Source: Lasioglossum baleicum (Eukaryota > Arthropoda > Insecta > Hymenoptera > Halictidae). From it: 64,000 nt of DNA. Location of the stretch: the NCBI RefSeq assembly GCF_051020765.1, contig NC_134932.1:3782001-3846000 (forward strand), given 5' to 3'. Of this stretch, positions 7,205 through 19,031 are shown in pieces. The first letter of the stretch is position 1. Every line of letters begins with the position of its first letter. Both the position numbers and the translations under genes were made by a program. The notes beneath the pieces were generated by a model. It worked only from the letters and a program-made list of their open reading frames with translations. It had not been told where the DNA came from and did no database searches.

Positions 7205-9862
7205 ATAAAATGGAACACGGAAAGAGTACTAGAAACTGAAGCTGATGCGTCTGGAGGTACGTTGAACGTTAAAAATCCGGCCTTTTAATTAATTTTTAAA
7301 CGAAGTCCGTGGTTTCATTATTCTTAACTTCCGCGAGATTTTGGGCTATAGAGCGTCGGCCAGTCGCAGCACGATTTACGGTTGGCAAAGTATAATTAAA
7401 GGAAAAAGCGTTGAGAAAGGAAAGGGAAAAATGTGCCCAACTACAGGAACCGCTGTTGACGCGCGGATTTCTCCTTTCCTCGGTAAACGTCGCGTCGCGT
7501 CGGGTCGTTGCCAGGTAACCATCGAGCCGGTACCACTCGGATCCCGAACTTGTCCGCTAATTAGCAAGTTATCAGTGTGCACAGGAATCAGCAGTGAGTT
7601 TTTCTACGCTCGGCCTCGGTCTCATGGAACGCGGTCTAATCGCGGCGCATTCATCTGCTTTGAACGACGCGACGCGACGCGCGACGAACGAGCTCATCCG
7701 CTCGTTGATTCGCTGGGAAGTGAACGTAGCCGACAACCTGGAAACTTTTTACGATTAGCCAGCAGTTTCCGATCTCTCTTTCGCGAATTCCTCATTGTTT
7801 TGTTGCCTAATCTGCGGACTCGAACTTCGAACACCCCGGGGGTGCCTCGCGATTATTACGCCTCGCGAAACGGAAATGAGAATTTCTTGCTTTGAACCTG
7901 ATCGACTTTCTCGCGCTGCGCTGCCCTCCTCGAACCGAGAACAATAGGAACGCGCGATTGTTATTAATCTAATGGAGATAAGACGCTGAGTTTCCTTCGT
8001 GATTAATGCTCGATGAAGGAGCTGATTACGGCGGTGTTCTCAACGGGAATTCCGTTTCGAAATGATATTTTTGTAAAACTCGTTTGATGGATTACTTGGG
8101 AAGAAGATGGATTTCTTGTTTTGTTACGTTTTAAGGTTGAATTTCAGACTCTGATTCTAGCAGAGAGTTTTCCGTAAGAGAATCTGTCTTAACATCGCAG
8201 AAAGTTTTATTAATACGACCCAGAAATAGATGTCGTCATGCGAGGCTCGTGGTGTAATAATGAATTCTTGATTTCGCACGTTCACAGTTCCGTGATTCAT
8301 ATACAATAAGTCACGATAAATTTCAATTAAAACATAATAAGTCGCGTGTTATCGAGGCCGGCAAGCGCTGCGAATACAATTAACCAGAAAACAGTTTCTA
8401 AATAGCAACCTCGTTGCTCTAACTTCTTATTATAAGATTGTGGATCATGTTTTCCTCCCGATCTTCTCCACAAATAAAACAAAACCAATCGCTTTTCTTC
8501 TTTTTAATGTTTAATGCCAATTCCTTTTTACTTTTTATTAATTACTGCGTTTCTTCTATTTGCCGCATCTTTTATGTTTTCTTTGTTCTGCATTGACGTT
8601 ATTTCGACTTAGGAATCTCATATGGGTACGACTTAAGACACGGCACAAGTTCAATTTAAAAAGTAAACATAACCTAACTGAATAAAATTAATACGATTTC
8701 TTTTCGACCAATCGATTATGTAAATTCTACTGAATTTATATTTAATAAGGAACATAATTTTATCAATAGTTTACTTGCAAGATCAACTACCAAACACATG
8801 CAGAAAATTATAAGAAAATTGAAATAAACTCACTTGGTGACAGTTGGTGACTTGGTGATAATGAGGCTGGTTTATGGCAGATAATAATACGTAAAGCAAC
8901 TTTGTTGACTCGGATGTATATTTGGTTGCCGTTGTATGTGCTATTGTCGCCGTAGTTCGTTCAAAATTCAAGTGGTACGACTTAAGCACTGGTCAGACTT
9001 GAGCAACCTTACCCTATACACGAAGCGTAATCTTTATGAATAAAATCTAAATATCAGCACTATTACGGTGAGAAAAGCCACTTGTCCTCTATGTATATTA
9101 CAGAAAGTATTCCGCGTGATAGCGCAATAAATACTCGAGCGACGCGCATTGAGCATACAAGTTCAATCCACCCAGCAATTACGGTGGTGTCGCGGGCCGA
9201 TTAATCATGGCGGGGTAAGATTTCCGTGACGTTTTATTTCGAGCCGTCCGCGGATAGATTTATTAGAAACCAGACGGTCTGATAACCCCGTCGTCGACCC
9301 TTGACATATCGGGCACCGCGTCCGCCGTTCGCGGGATCATTAATAGACGCATGAACTTCTCACCTATCACGAAAGTTTCGCGATCGGCCACCGAGTTTTC
9401 CTCCGGTCCGACCCGGCCCGGCGGCGAGCATTTCGGCGCATTCGAAAATGCCATTACGATAAATATAGCGCATTCGGACTGGGTCAGACGAGAAACTAGG
9501 TGTCTGACATTTCCATCGTAGAAAATACCGAGCGTTATTATCGTGCGACACGCGAACTGTATCCCGGGACACATTCGCGCTCGCACGCGTACACGCGTCG
9601 ATTCGCTAATGGAAGAGATTATTAAGTGACAAAAATGGAAACTTGAACGCGCTATCCTGCTGCCGTTATTCCAGATTTTTCCCTCGCCTTCCTTGGAAAA
9701 TTAAGCCTGATCGATTAAGAGATACGGCGAACGCCGGAATAAATTTGTCGTCGATTTATTTATTGTAATGGAACCGTGTACCCCTCCCCCCCCGGCGCGG
9801 CGGTCGTCGATTCTTTTAAACCAGATCCCACCGGTAAACAAGATTTCTCGAGAGACATTGAC

Positions 9863-9868
<6 letters not shown>
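7205..9868. other. Gene-free stretch with CpG pentamer clusters
   Basis: No supported gene. The longest frame (7341-7895) begins with TTG and has no motif. CGTCG-type pentamer runs occur at 7489-7507 and 7665-7686. The words TACGACTTAAG at about 8628 and 8973 form a degenerate direct repeat 345 bp apart. Confidence 0.4.

Positions 9869-9869
<1 letters not shown>

Positions 9870-9953
<84 letters not shown>
9870..9953. repeat. (CT)n microsatellite, about 42 units
   Basis: Uninterrupted CT dinucleotide tract of about 84 bp. It creates artificial Leu/Ser and Arg/Glu open frames on the two strands, which are not genes. Confidence 0.97.
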
Positions 9954-9957
<4 letters not shown>

Positions 9958-12285
9958 CGCCACTTTACACCGTAAGTAGGCTCAACTGTTCAGATGAAAA
10001 TAGCGACTTTCGTGATGAGGTCGTCGACATTAAGTGCGCAAGTCGAGAGGCTGCGGTCGAAAACGCCTCGAAGTGCCAAAGGTCGGCTGCGTATGAACCG
10101 TAATGAAAGTCAATGGCATCGGCACGATGACGCCTTCAACGTCCCGAATGCAAAGCAAAGAATGCACCGGGCTATCAGAGTGATCGGTCGCATGGGTCGA
10201 CCCATTTAGATTTATCGTACCGTATACGATGCAATTCGTTAAACAAAATTTACCGCCCTACGTATCATCTAGTTGCTCGAGTTTTATGGTATCGATTTAG
10301 CTTGGCGTCAGCGACCCTAGCATGAATTAACTCTTTTCAAACTTACACATCAATTTTTACGATTTACCATTCTCGTTGACGGATGCGTCGCGTGATCTCC
10401 GTACGCCTAATTACATCTTCTCAATAAACCTCGTTTTTAGTAAAGTGTCGTGTTTCCGGTCTTTCTCCTATTTCTTCCTGGTAAGCCATCCTACATGTAA
10501 GGACATCAACGTATGTATTAGTTTCAGCTTAACCCCTCGCCGTACCATTTTCTTTACAGTTACAGTGATTACAACGTCTTAATTAAAAGAAGAATACAAT
10601 TTTTATTTGGCTCCTGTGTCCTGCAATCAATGCGAACATTTTTTGTTTTGCATAAATATCCGCAGTCTAGTTATTAGCGACATCGCAGAGCAAGTCGGAA
10701 TATTTCGAGAAGTTGTAGACGCGAATTGAAATATGGAATTTAAGGGAAACTGGGACCGCTCCTCGGCAAATTAAGCATTTACGAGCGTCGATTTGCAAAT
10801 GCTCGTGAAAACAACAACGTAACCCAACGCAGAGACATTTTCGTTTACGATCGACCTTCAAGCGTCCTTCGAGCGATGTTTGCAATTACGAGATTGCAAG
10901 CTGCGTTTTACGAGGCTTCCCGGGGTGGTTCTGCGACGACGAGCAACTTGCGGAATAAACTTCGTCGTTCCAACGCGACGCTGCGCGCATCAAGTAGTTT
11001 CATGGTTAACCATGTGACTTCCCATCGTGACGAAACCTCGAACCACTGACGTTCACGCAAATCAAGGGAATTTCAACGTGGCGAATCCAGTTACGAAGCG
11101 CCCACGTTCGCGAGACTGATACCGAAAAAGCTTAGCAACCTTGGCTGCTGGTTAATTGCGGAGATCTTCTAAATATACCACTGGAAATGTCTACTGAATC
11201 GAACCAGTTGATTTACTTCCAGTAATTTGTCATCTATTTCTTGAAATACAAACCCTGTAGTCTATTTCTAACTTCTGAATAACATTCCAATTGCGGTCAA
11301 ATTAATCCTGCTGCAACACTCGAAAAGACGAAAGCGGACTTTGAAAACTTTTTGTGCCAGAAACAACCCAAAATTTCAATCGGATTAAAGGAAGGATTAA
11401 GAATGGCTTTATCCCCACTGGAATAAGTTTCGTGTAACGGTGCACTCGTAGTATAAAGTATGTTTGAAGCAGAAAGGGATTTACGACGCGACCACTATAC
11501 ATATTACGAGACGTCGTAAAGCCTAGACGAGATTCGGTTTAGAATTTCTTTGATTTGAATGCTAGCTGCACGTTACGCCATAAAGGAGAACAACCATCAA
11601 TGGCCGAGAGTCCAGATTTATCGTCGAAGACGCGACCACGACAAAGGCATCGTGAAAGTAGCGGTATTAAAGTTTTACTGTGGTTCGATAATGGCGCGTT
11701 TAGTACGGATGCGTGTACGCAGCCTAGTTAATCGGACTGACGTCTACTCGTAAAGTTATACAATGGTAATAGCGTCTTTTCAATTTCATAAGATCTGAGA
11801 TTGAGAACACTCGAATGCATAAAAACCTAAGCGGCAGGTTGCAAGGCTCGACATTTCTAGACTCGTAAAATGTAATGCTCGAAGTTGGGAGTTGATATCC
11901 GGTGCTTCCGAAGTTGCTGGACCGGATGCGACGAGCTTCCTGTGTTGAGGTGGTTCGTTGGATTTGTTCTTCTTGCTCGTATCTATTCAGTTGTCAGACA
12001 ATTTTTATCGCAATGAGTTCGTGGTTTAGTGAAGAAGTTCATTTGAACTGATGTCTGATGAAAACCATACGCCGTGTGTTGTTAATAGACAGCGAATTTT
12101 ATGCATTTATGACAGAAATGGACGGGTATAATTTGAAATATTGGAAACATTAGACGAATTTAAATTATTTTTAACCTATTGAACATGAATTTAATGGACA
12201 ACATTTGGGTGAAAACGGGAAGTGAAGATAATTAGACAAATGGAGGAAAAACGCTTTATGAAAATTGTATTTATAAATAATGGAA
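9954..12285. other. Gene-free stretch with one MITE-family copy
   Basis: Apart from the repeat at 10500-10670, I see no gene or RNA. Open frames are short and start at arbitrary codons. At 12061-12160 a weak half copy of the CGGATC family reads GACAGCGAATTTTATGCATT and resembles the reverse of 30690-30745. Confidence 0.4.
10500..10670 (-). mobile_element. CGGATC-family MITE copy interrupted by a small TTAA element
   Basis: The right part reads CATAAATATCCGCAGTCT, the family end in reverse. The body (GGCTCCTGTGTCCTGCA near 10611) matches 19980-20076 and, reversed, 30132-30286. A 50-bp insert from TTAA at 10529 to TTAA at 10582 interrupts it. The insert begins CCCCTCGCCGTACC and is related to the left end of the MITE at 14376. 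Confidence 0.6.
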
Positions 12286-12415
12286 ATTACGCCTCGTAAA
12301 TGTAATTATAGGACTTTTGAGGGCGATCACGGCCTAGATTGATCTTTTATCTAGCGCTTTTCACTGCTGAAAAAGCCCATCTTTGCATTATCGAGTAATG
12401 AGGAGCGAGTCTACC
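12286..12415 (+). repeat. Dispersed repeat, same family as fold-back arms at 31 kb
   Basis: It runs from ATTACGCCTCGTAAATG to GCGAGTCTACC and shares most of its length with 31443-31604, including GGCCTAGATTGATC and TTTTATCTAGCGCTTTT. This is a single arm only, with no inverted partner next to it. It is probably a solo fragment of a fold-back transposon. Confidence 0.75.
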
Positions 12416-13202
12416 TCCTTAATCGATTTTATCGGCACGATCAGCTGTAAGATCACAGGATGATTCATTGAGACGCGTTCGAGTGGAGTCTCGGACGACT
12501 CGGTCCGCGCGATAGTGAAGCACCGGCACGTTTCTTGACCAGACATACCGGTTGATCGAGCAACCTTTTTGAAGCACGAAGCGCAACAAGTTCAACGAAG
12601 CGGACGGTGCGTGTCGACCAGGTTCGGCTCTCCATCGGGGCTGGAAAAGCGACGTCGCACGCGATTATCGTCGAACACGAGCCGCGCGCACCTACGTTCT
12701 CGTTCCGCTGAAACCGGGAACCGTCGCTCGACGGTGTGCCACCCGGATTTAAAACAATTCTTTATAATTGACAGTGTCAGCGACAGCGGATTGTCGAAGG
12801 TTCCGCGCGACCGTTCAAACGTTGCCGGCAGATTCGTTTAGAAGTGATTCGTTCGAGCACCGTGAAATATAATAACCCAGGCCGCCCGAGCCCTGTTATA
12901 TTCCTGTAACACATCGGTGTTCGCGTTGTTTCAAGTTTATTGCTCGGGATACATACCGAACTTATCGGTCAAGACGTCGCGTCGCGTCGGTAACACGCGA
13001 AACAAGACCGGAGGACTTTTCTTCTTCGTTTTTTCTTGATTCTCGCACGAGTGGCTCAAGATAGCGCGTGACAGCTACGGGAAATAGTTGAGTACTTGAA
13101 ATTGGATTTCCGGCAAGAGAGGAAGAAGAAGACGCGCTGGGGAAACTTCGTGTGCTGGCGACCACACAAGCTTACCCAGTTTCACCGAGAGTTACAAGCG
13201 TT
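12416..13202. other. Gene-free, GC-rich stretch
   Basis: No supported gene. It contains a GAGCAACCTTTTTGAA word at about 12558 related to sites near 13756 and 15640, and a CGTCG pentamer run at 12975-12990. Confidence 0.4.
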
Positions 13203-13565
13203 CCATTTTAACATTTCAGTAGCAAGTTTGTTCATATTGACTCGCCTAAAGAGAAATAATTCAGTGGTCGCAGTAAAATTCTAATGTAGATCAGGTGTGT
13301 GCTAACGCTTTAATCTTTTCCAATCGTTCATGCAGCATAATTGGACTGCGGACCTGGACATGTGCAATCCGGCGTTGATCCATTTTAATCTTGGAGTAGC
13401 GAGTTTGAATTATTAGCTATTTATATATTGACTTGCTAAAGAGAACTAATTAAATAAATACAGTAAAATTCGAATGTATAATCGATCAGGTGTGTGCTAA
13501 CGTTTCAGTCTTTTCCAATCGTTCATGCACGGTGACGAACCTGGAAAAGTGCAATCAAACGTCGA
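13203..13565. repeat. Tandem duplication, two units of about 177-185 bp
   Basis: Unit 1 (13203-13379) and unit 2 (13380-13565) share CCATTTTAA, AGTAGC-AGTTTG, CAGTAAAATTC-AATGTA, GATCAGGTGTGTGCTAACG and TTTTCCAATCGTTCATGCA in the same order. They have diverged by substitutions and small indels, so the duplication is old. Confidence 0.85.
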
Positions 13566-13956
13566 CCGCGCGACTGGAAACTGGAACTGCAATTTTCGCA
13601 AGGAAAACTCGGTTCGTAGATACATAGTACTAAGTCTGTCCTGGCGCAACACTTTGGCCAGGCTACTTTGTAATAGATGTCGAAACGTCGTCCGTCCGCT
13701 TGTCCAAGAGCGGAGCCTTCGCTGGGAGCAGACCAGCAGACGTGCCGGCTGGCCGAGCAGCCTTTTTCAAACGGGAAATGCATCGGAGCTCGACCGGCCA
13801 GACGGTGCACTCCGATGCAGTCCTAGACGTTGCTGGCCGAGGCTAGCTGGGTTTCTAGGAGCTGGAAAAGCGATATCGCGGCGCGGCGCGGCGTGTCGAG
13901 GAACCGAGTGGAACCGAGCGTAATCGGTGTAAGGTTGAAGGAACCGCGAACACAGA

Positions 13957-14007
<51 letters not shown>

Positions 14008-14349
14008 GAGAGAGCGTTACGAGAGCGGATGAGTCACTCTTACCGGCGCGGCGCGGCGCTCTCGCTGCCGATCGTCGGCTCGCCTCGCGCTGTGCAACCG
14101 GTATGCAACCGGTGTGCTGTCCGGTGATAGGTCACCGCACCTTGCCTTTCGATCTTCTCCTCTTCTAGACGCTCGGTCGTTCCTTTCGCGCCCGGACAAG
14201 GTAATTCCACGGCGAATCGCCACAGTAGATTGACATCCTTTTATGGTCGACCGTCCCGTCACCTCCCGTCCTGTCGTATTGTTTCGTTGCTCGGTATTGC
14301 ACCGTACCCGCGATCCTTGTTTCCGGAAGTATAAAATCAGCTGTTCAAT
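13566..14349. other. Gene-free, GC-rich stretch with microsatellite
   Basis: No supported gene. The overlapping frames at 13523-14168 result from high GC and the GA tract. It contains CGGCG pentamer runs (13877-13894 and 14044-14059). Confidence 0.4.
13960..14013. repeat. (GA)n microsatellite
   Basis: A GA tract, perfect to about 13998 and then interrupted by AAA and AGAGAAGAG. It produces an artificial Arg/Glu frame. Confidence 0.95.
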
Positions 14350-14721
14350 TTAACACTTTACCTACCGGAAGCCTATTAACCCCTTGCCGCACCATTTTCT
14401 TTAGAGTTGCAGTGTAAAACGTCTTTATCCTCAAAAATGTCGTAGAAGGGAAGAGAAACTTCATATTTTTTGTATGGCTGATATTTCTTAGGCTTTGTTA
14501 AAGTCTTCATGACGAGTCTGACTCGTTAAAATACGGCAAGGGGTTAATAGGATTTTCAATAATTGTGCTGTACCTAAAGAAAGCATAGAAATTTTCTTTT
14601 ATACGACGTTATCGAGGGTGACTTGTTAGTTCACAACAAAAATTGATGTTGCTATTGAAGGTTCCATTAAAAAGCGTTTAAACTTTAATTATGCAATAAT
14701 CACCGGTCGGTAATGTGTTAA
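14350..14721. mobile_element. TTAA-flanked MITE (outer) with TTAACACTTTACC-type ends
   Basis: The left end reads TTAACACTTTACCTACCGG at 14350. The right end in reverse reads TTAACACATTACCGACCGG, ending at 14721. TTAA target and short inverted ends are the piggyBac pattern. There is no transposase inside. A second TTAA element (14376-14547) is inserted in it, so about 200 bp is the outer element proper. Confidence 0.75.
14376..14547. mobile_element. TTAA-flanked MITE (inner, nested), 172 bp
   Basis: The left end reads TTAACCCCTTGCCGCACC and the right end in reverse TTAACCCCTTGCCGTATT, sharing 14 terminal bp. It sits within the outer element 14350-14721 at a TTAA, as expected of piggyBac-type insertion. 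It is too short to code. The truncated insert at 10529-10582 is a relative. Confidence 0.8.
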
Positions 14722-15950
14722 TAACTAGACAGCGGATCTTCATGCAAAATAAAGATAGATATAGAAATTATTCTCTCTCTTAAGTCAACGCATCGATGCT
14801 GTATGATCTGCTCGTCGCGTTTCACGATCAGCCTACCATCGACGCACAGCGGACAGTTCCTAGAAAATAGGTTGATTCCCCTATTTTATTATGACGCTCT
14901 TTATGCAAGCAAAAGCAAACACCCTAGAAGAAGAATGCACCATTACCGACGACCAAAAATGAAGAAATCAACGAACGAAAGAGAAGTGTCACTGGCGGCG
15001 ATTATTAGCGCAACTCGCGGTTCTACAACTTCTTTTTGTACGCGCGTTATCGAAGTGATAAGTGTCCCGGCGGGTTCGCAAAACCGGAACAGAATCTTTT
15101 TCTGTCTATATTATACCCGGCACGATCTGCATCGAGAGCTAAGCGAAAAATGGTCGTTCCACGCAAGGGACGCTTGATCGATCGTTTATGTCACTTGGGA
15201 GACGAGTAATTTGAATAATGCATCTCGCTGCTTAATGGCCTGTTTAATAAGCCTTTCAATGCTGACAAGAGCCGGCAAATTGCTTTGAAACCTGTCCAAG
15301 AAGTAGTATGCAAATCTATGGTTTCGTTCATTGCTGCTGTTGCCGCTGCTGCTGCTGCTGCTGTTAATATACGGAACAAGCAGATGCAAATGCAGAACGG
15401 AATTGAACGTTAAGTCCGATTAATTAATTTCTCGTCTAATATATTCACCAACCGTCGCAGATGCGCGAGGTGTGTCGTCGAGAAATCGATTTCAGCAATT
15501 AATTAATTCTTTGTCTTACGATATTACTATGTATGATTTCATCGGACACGTTGCAGGTGATTTTGCAGTTTATTTTGGATGGTCCGTCGAGACTCGAGGC
15601 GGTCCACTAGTCGGCCCGGTGAATTTGCGGCGGTTCATGCTTGAAAAAGGCTGCTCGTCCAGCCGGCAAGTCTAGACTGAGACGACAGGTCGTTCGAGAA
15701 TGGAGCCGATCGACCAAACTCCTGCCGCTTCTACGGTGCAGCGAATTTTCGACCATCCTTTTGGACAACCAATTTTTGGACACCTGCCGATGGCCAAAGT
15801 GTGAAACTTGACAGTTTCACTTGCGACACTTTCGCGCACGTTACAGTCTAAACTCCAGCCTTTTAATGGACTAGTATTTCCACATAATTTCGTTGCTACG
15901 CTAGAAGGTAAAAGTATTTGTCGTGTACAACGTTCTCGTGCGCAGATCAT
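14722..15950. other. Gene-free stretch
   Basis: A CGGATC-family end (GACAGCGGATCTTCATGCA) lies at 14729-14747, directly right of the TTAA element. A GAGCAGCC-TTTTTCAA-type word lies reversed at about 15640-15660. No gene is supported. Confidence 0.4.
15332..15364. repeat. Imperfect (CTG)n trinucleotide tract
   Basis: GCTGCTGTTGCCGCTGCTGC followed by more CTG units. It encodes Ala or Ser runs in chance frames on the minus strand. Confidence 0.9.
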
Positions 15951-16063
15951 TTAACCCTTAGCACTCGAATGGCGACTCTGGAAAGGGAGGCGCCACTAAA
16001 AATTTCTGTATCATTATTCAAAATATTGTTTATGTTGGAATATAAGCTTTTCATACTCTACGC

Positions 16064-16301
16064 CAGGGATGGGCATTTTTGCCTCAATTGAGGCAAGACT
16101 GTCCACACCACAGCGCCCACTGCCTCCCACCAGCTCCACCGTTACCATGGAGAAAGAACGCGCTTCGCCAGTAGCGAGCAGTGCGCATGTCTCGCGAAGG
16201 CTTCGCGTATCGCGGCCTATGCGACGAAGGCGCGCGATGCATGGAAGAGAGGTTGGTGGGAGAAGCAGGCGTTTGAGGGGCCCCACCTGTGCCCATCCCT
16301 G
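16064..16301. mobile_element. hAT-superfamily MITE, 238 bp, with 8-bp target duplication
   Basis: The terminal inverted repeats CAGGGATGGGCA (16064-16075) and TGCCCATCCCTG (16290-16301) are perfect over 12 bp and match the common hAT end. The 8-bp duplication CTCTACGC flanks it at 16056-16063 and 16302-16309. The interior is GC-rich with no hAT transposase, so it is a nonautonomous copy. It inserted after its TTAA host did. Confidence 0.92.
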
Positions 16302-16541
16302 CTCTACGCCATGAGAATGTCCAATGAGAAGGCGCCCACCGATTTGAAAAAATGCTGTGCCCGCATCGTTGCAGTTTTGTTTTGCGATGCCACCGATGAT
16401 GTTCAGTTAGAGCTCCGACCAGACAACCGACTACGTGACGTGTTCGTGTTGCTTTTCTTATACATATACACTTTTTGTAAAGCGAAAAATAAACTATATC
16501 TTTTATTATTCAAATATAGACGCGTTATTTTCAATAGTTTA

Positions 16542-16696
16542 GATTAGACTCCGGATATTTAAGTATTTATGAAGAAATTGGTTGGGTGAAATATAAAACA
16601 GTAATAGATTAGAAAAATTCAAGAATATTGTAGTCGTTAAGGGATGAAATCAATTATTATTTTTATTTCGCATAAAGATCCGCAATCTACTAATCA
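16542..16696. mobile_element. CGGATC-family MITE copy, 155 bp
   Basis: The left end is GATTAGACTCCGGATATTT and the right end in reverse is GATTAGTAGATTGCGGATC. The body contains AAGAAATTGGTTGGGTGAAA, whose reverse occurs near 34484-34500 and 7156-7170. It is nested in the TTAA element 15951-16850. Confidence 0.65.
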
Positions 16697-16850
16697 GTTA
16701 CTAAACATTTAGGTATTGTATGAGGTATTTATACCAATTTCGTATACATAAAATTTCATAACGAAATAATCATAACGAATGGAAATATTTAAAATCGAAA
16801 GAAACGTTTAATTTTTTCCAGTTAAAATAGCTTCGAGTGCAAAGGGTTAA

Positions 16851-18799
16851 AAACGGTTACCGAATACAACAGTCGCGTCGAATTGGTTAGGTAAGACCAA
16901 CCACCGGGAAAATCGAAACGTCGCGCGTCGCGTCGCGACCAAACACAGTGGTTGCATTCTGACCGCTATCTGAATCGGAGGCAGGGGATACACGCTTGCA
17001 TTCCGTACTGCTTAATCTATGTATACACCATGAAACGTGGACCATAAGCGTTACACGAGCGCAGTTGCGGCTCGGGCGATCCCCCATAGGCGCGCCCCAT
17101 TCGAAACGGTGCGCAGCCCACGGAACATCCGGTTTTCAGCGTCAATTTTCTGGAAGCTGCGGCACTGCACCGTGTCGTTTCAGAAAATCGTTTCGCGGCT
17201 TCGCGAAACGCGACATTTCTCACGCTCCGACGGACTGGTTTAGCATTCCGAGCGAAAATCCCGTGGGAATCGCACGGATGTCCCAGCGGATCCTCGTCGA
17301 TTCACGCGAGCATGAATACGCCTCGCGCGATAAACCTCGCATTCCGTGTACAAATGCCTGCGTCTACCAAAGAGGACGCAAACTTTGCCTTAATCAGTGT
17401 TATGGCGTTTGTTAGCGTCGTCGGGGATTATGTATCAGCATCTGTTTCTAGCACGGTTCAACTATGCAGGAGGATCGACGAAACTTGTTTCATACGTTTC
17501 GACGCGACGTTCCTCGATCGTAGAACCGTTCAAGTTTTTCACCATCGAACAGGAAGAAATCCTTCAAAAAAGACTCGAGAATTTCGAGAATCGCTCGAAT
17601 TCGCGCGTGGAATTCGATTTGGGTCGAAACAAGGAGCCGAGAAAATATACCTAAGACTCGTTGCTGTGGGTCCTTAGATTAAACCAGTTTACCGGTGAAA
17701 CGTGTTTCTAACAGTAGCTCGATTCTTATCGTTGGAACGGCTCGAATATTTCATCGATCCGATTCTCGTTTCGCTTGTAATCGATCCTTTCCTCGTTCCG
17801 AGTGCTCGAAATCTGGTGGGCTTTGAAATATCGTTGACTGATCCTGCAAGTCCTCTGACAACTTTATCTTGCTCGTACGCAGAAACGGTCGCGTTGCCTA
17901 CAATGGGTTCTCTCTGCAAGCCGTATTTTACTCTTAATGCAGTTTTCATTCGAATATCGGTGGAATTTTATTCAAATTCTTTTTCGTTCCTTTTCTATTT
18001 GATCGTATCTCGAAATATCCATTGGAACGTACTAGGAAATTACTGTTTCACGACTGAATCGCGGATTTTATACATTTCTAATAAAAATGAGTACATACAT
18101 GAAACATTTTCAGCTTCGAACATTGCTTGCAGAAATTCAAGTTACTCGCTAAAACGAAACTGAGCAACATCAACGTGAAAATTGTTTAACATTAAGATAC
18201 TTTATTGTAATATTTTCGGAGGTTCCTTTGAATGAGGTGTGGGAAGTTCGTCGTTCGAACAAAAGTGTGCTTAACGCATTGAAAACGATTAAAATTCGCC
18301 TTGGCGAAACAATATCATTCCTAGCAAGCTGCTCGAGAAGATTCCGTTAACGCAGTTTTCAAAGAGCTTAAAACGATTCGCTGTTCACTCGGCACCCCCG
18401 AAACCGAGTTAGCGGATAATCTGATTAGTTAGCTGGGACAAGGCTCCTCTGTGTAAATCGAATCATCAAAATAACCGCGTTCCACGGCTGAACAGCGTTG
18501 TATCTTTCATTTTCGTTGATCGTGCAGGCAAAGTCTGCTGGCGCGACGCGGCTGGCGAATCCTTTTGTGATCCGGAAATTCAATTCTCTTTATCGAGCCA
18601 GCAGGAACGCAGTTACAGCTTTCACGTAATTCAATTTCACTGACAAAGATATTACGTCGTTCTTTTCGGTCAATGTTATTAGGAACTTGGTTTTACAGTT
18701 AACCTCCAAGAGTCTAATGCACTTGTCTTGCGATTTGCGGGCTGTGTGAGATTGAAAAAAGTTAGTTAATTGTTAGAACAAGGAACTAGTTGAAATGAT
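16851..18799. other. Gene-free stretch
   Basis: No supported gene. The 153-codon frame at 17702-18163 begins with GTG and has no recognisable domain. A 9-bp stem with GCTT loop lies at 17189-17210. CGTCG-type runs lie at 16921-16938. A weak CGGATT word occurs near 18059. Confidence 0.4.
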
Positions 18800-19031
18800 T
18801 TAACCCTTATGTAGCCAACCAAAATGTATAGATATGATTTAAAACCTTTCTGTATGTAACATGTTTGCACAAATTCTCATTATAAGACCATAAATTAATA
18901 TATCATATTAGTGAGTGAAGAATGGACATTCAGGGAAATTTTCTAGTATTTTTTAGAGGAATATTAACAGAGTGTTGGAAGAAATACAGTAAATGGATAT
19001 CCAGGTACCCGGTTGACTACACAAGGGTTAA
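18800..19031. mobile_element. TTAA-flanked piggyBac-type MITE, 232 bp
   Basis: The left end TTAACCCTTATGTAGCCAAC and the right end in reverse TTAACCCTTGTGTAGTCAAC agree at 18 of 20 positions. The edges are TTAA. There is no coding capacity. No second copy with this end was noticed in the window. Confidence 0.82.

Larger units (their letters stand above)
15951..16850. mobile_element. TTAA-flanked piggyBac-type MITE, 900 bp including two nested elements
   Basis: The left end reads TTAACCCTTAGCACTCGAA. The right end in reverse reads TTAACCCTTTGCACTCGAA, ending at 16850: 18 of 19 bp match, with TTAA at both edges. It contains a hAT MITE (16064-16301) and a CGGATC-family element (16542-16696). 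After removing these, about 500 bp is the original element. No transposase frame is present. Confidence 0.85.

Noticed and set aside
7341..7895. 184-codon plus-strand open frame
   Set aside because: It begins with TTG in CpG-rich DNA, where stop codons are depleted, and has no motif. Treated as chance.
16014..16314. Open frames on both strands over the hAT MITE
   Set aside because: They are confined to a 238-bp GC-rich nonautonomous element and match no transposase.
17702..18163. 153-codon plus-strand open frame
   Set aside because: It begins with GTG, has no recognisable domain, shows no splice context I could support, and lies in DNA of unremarkable composition.
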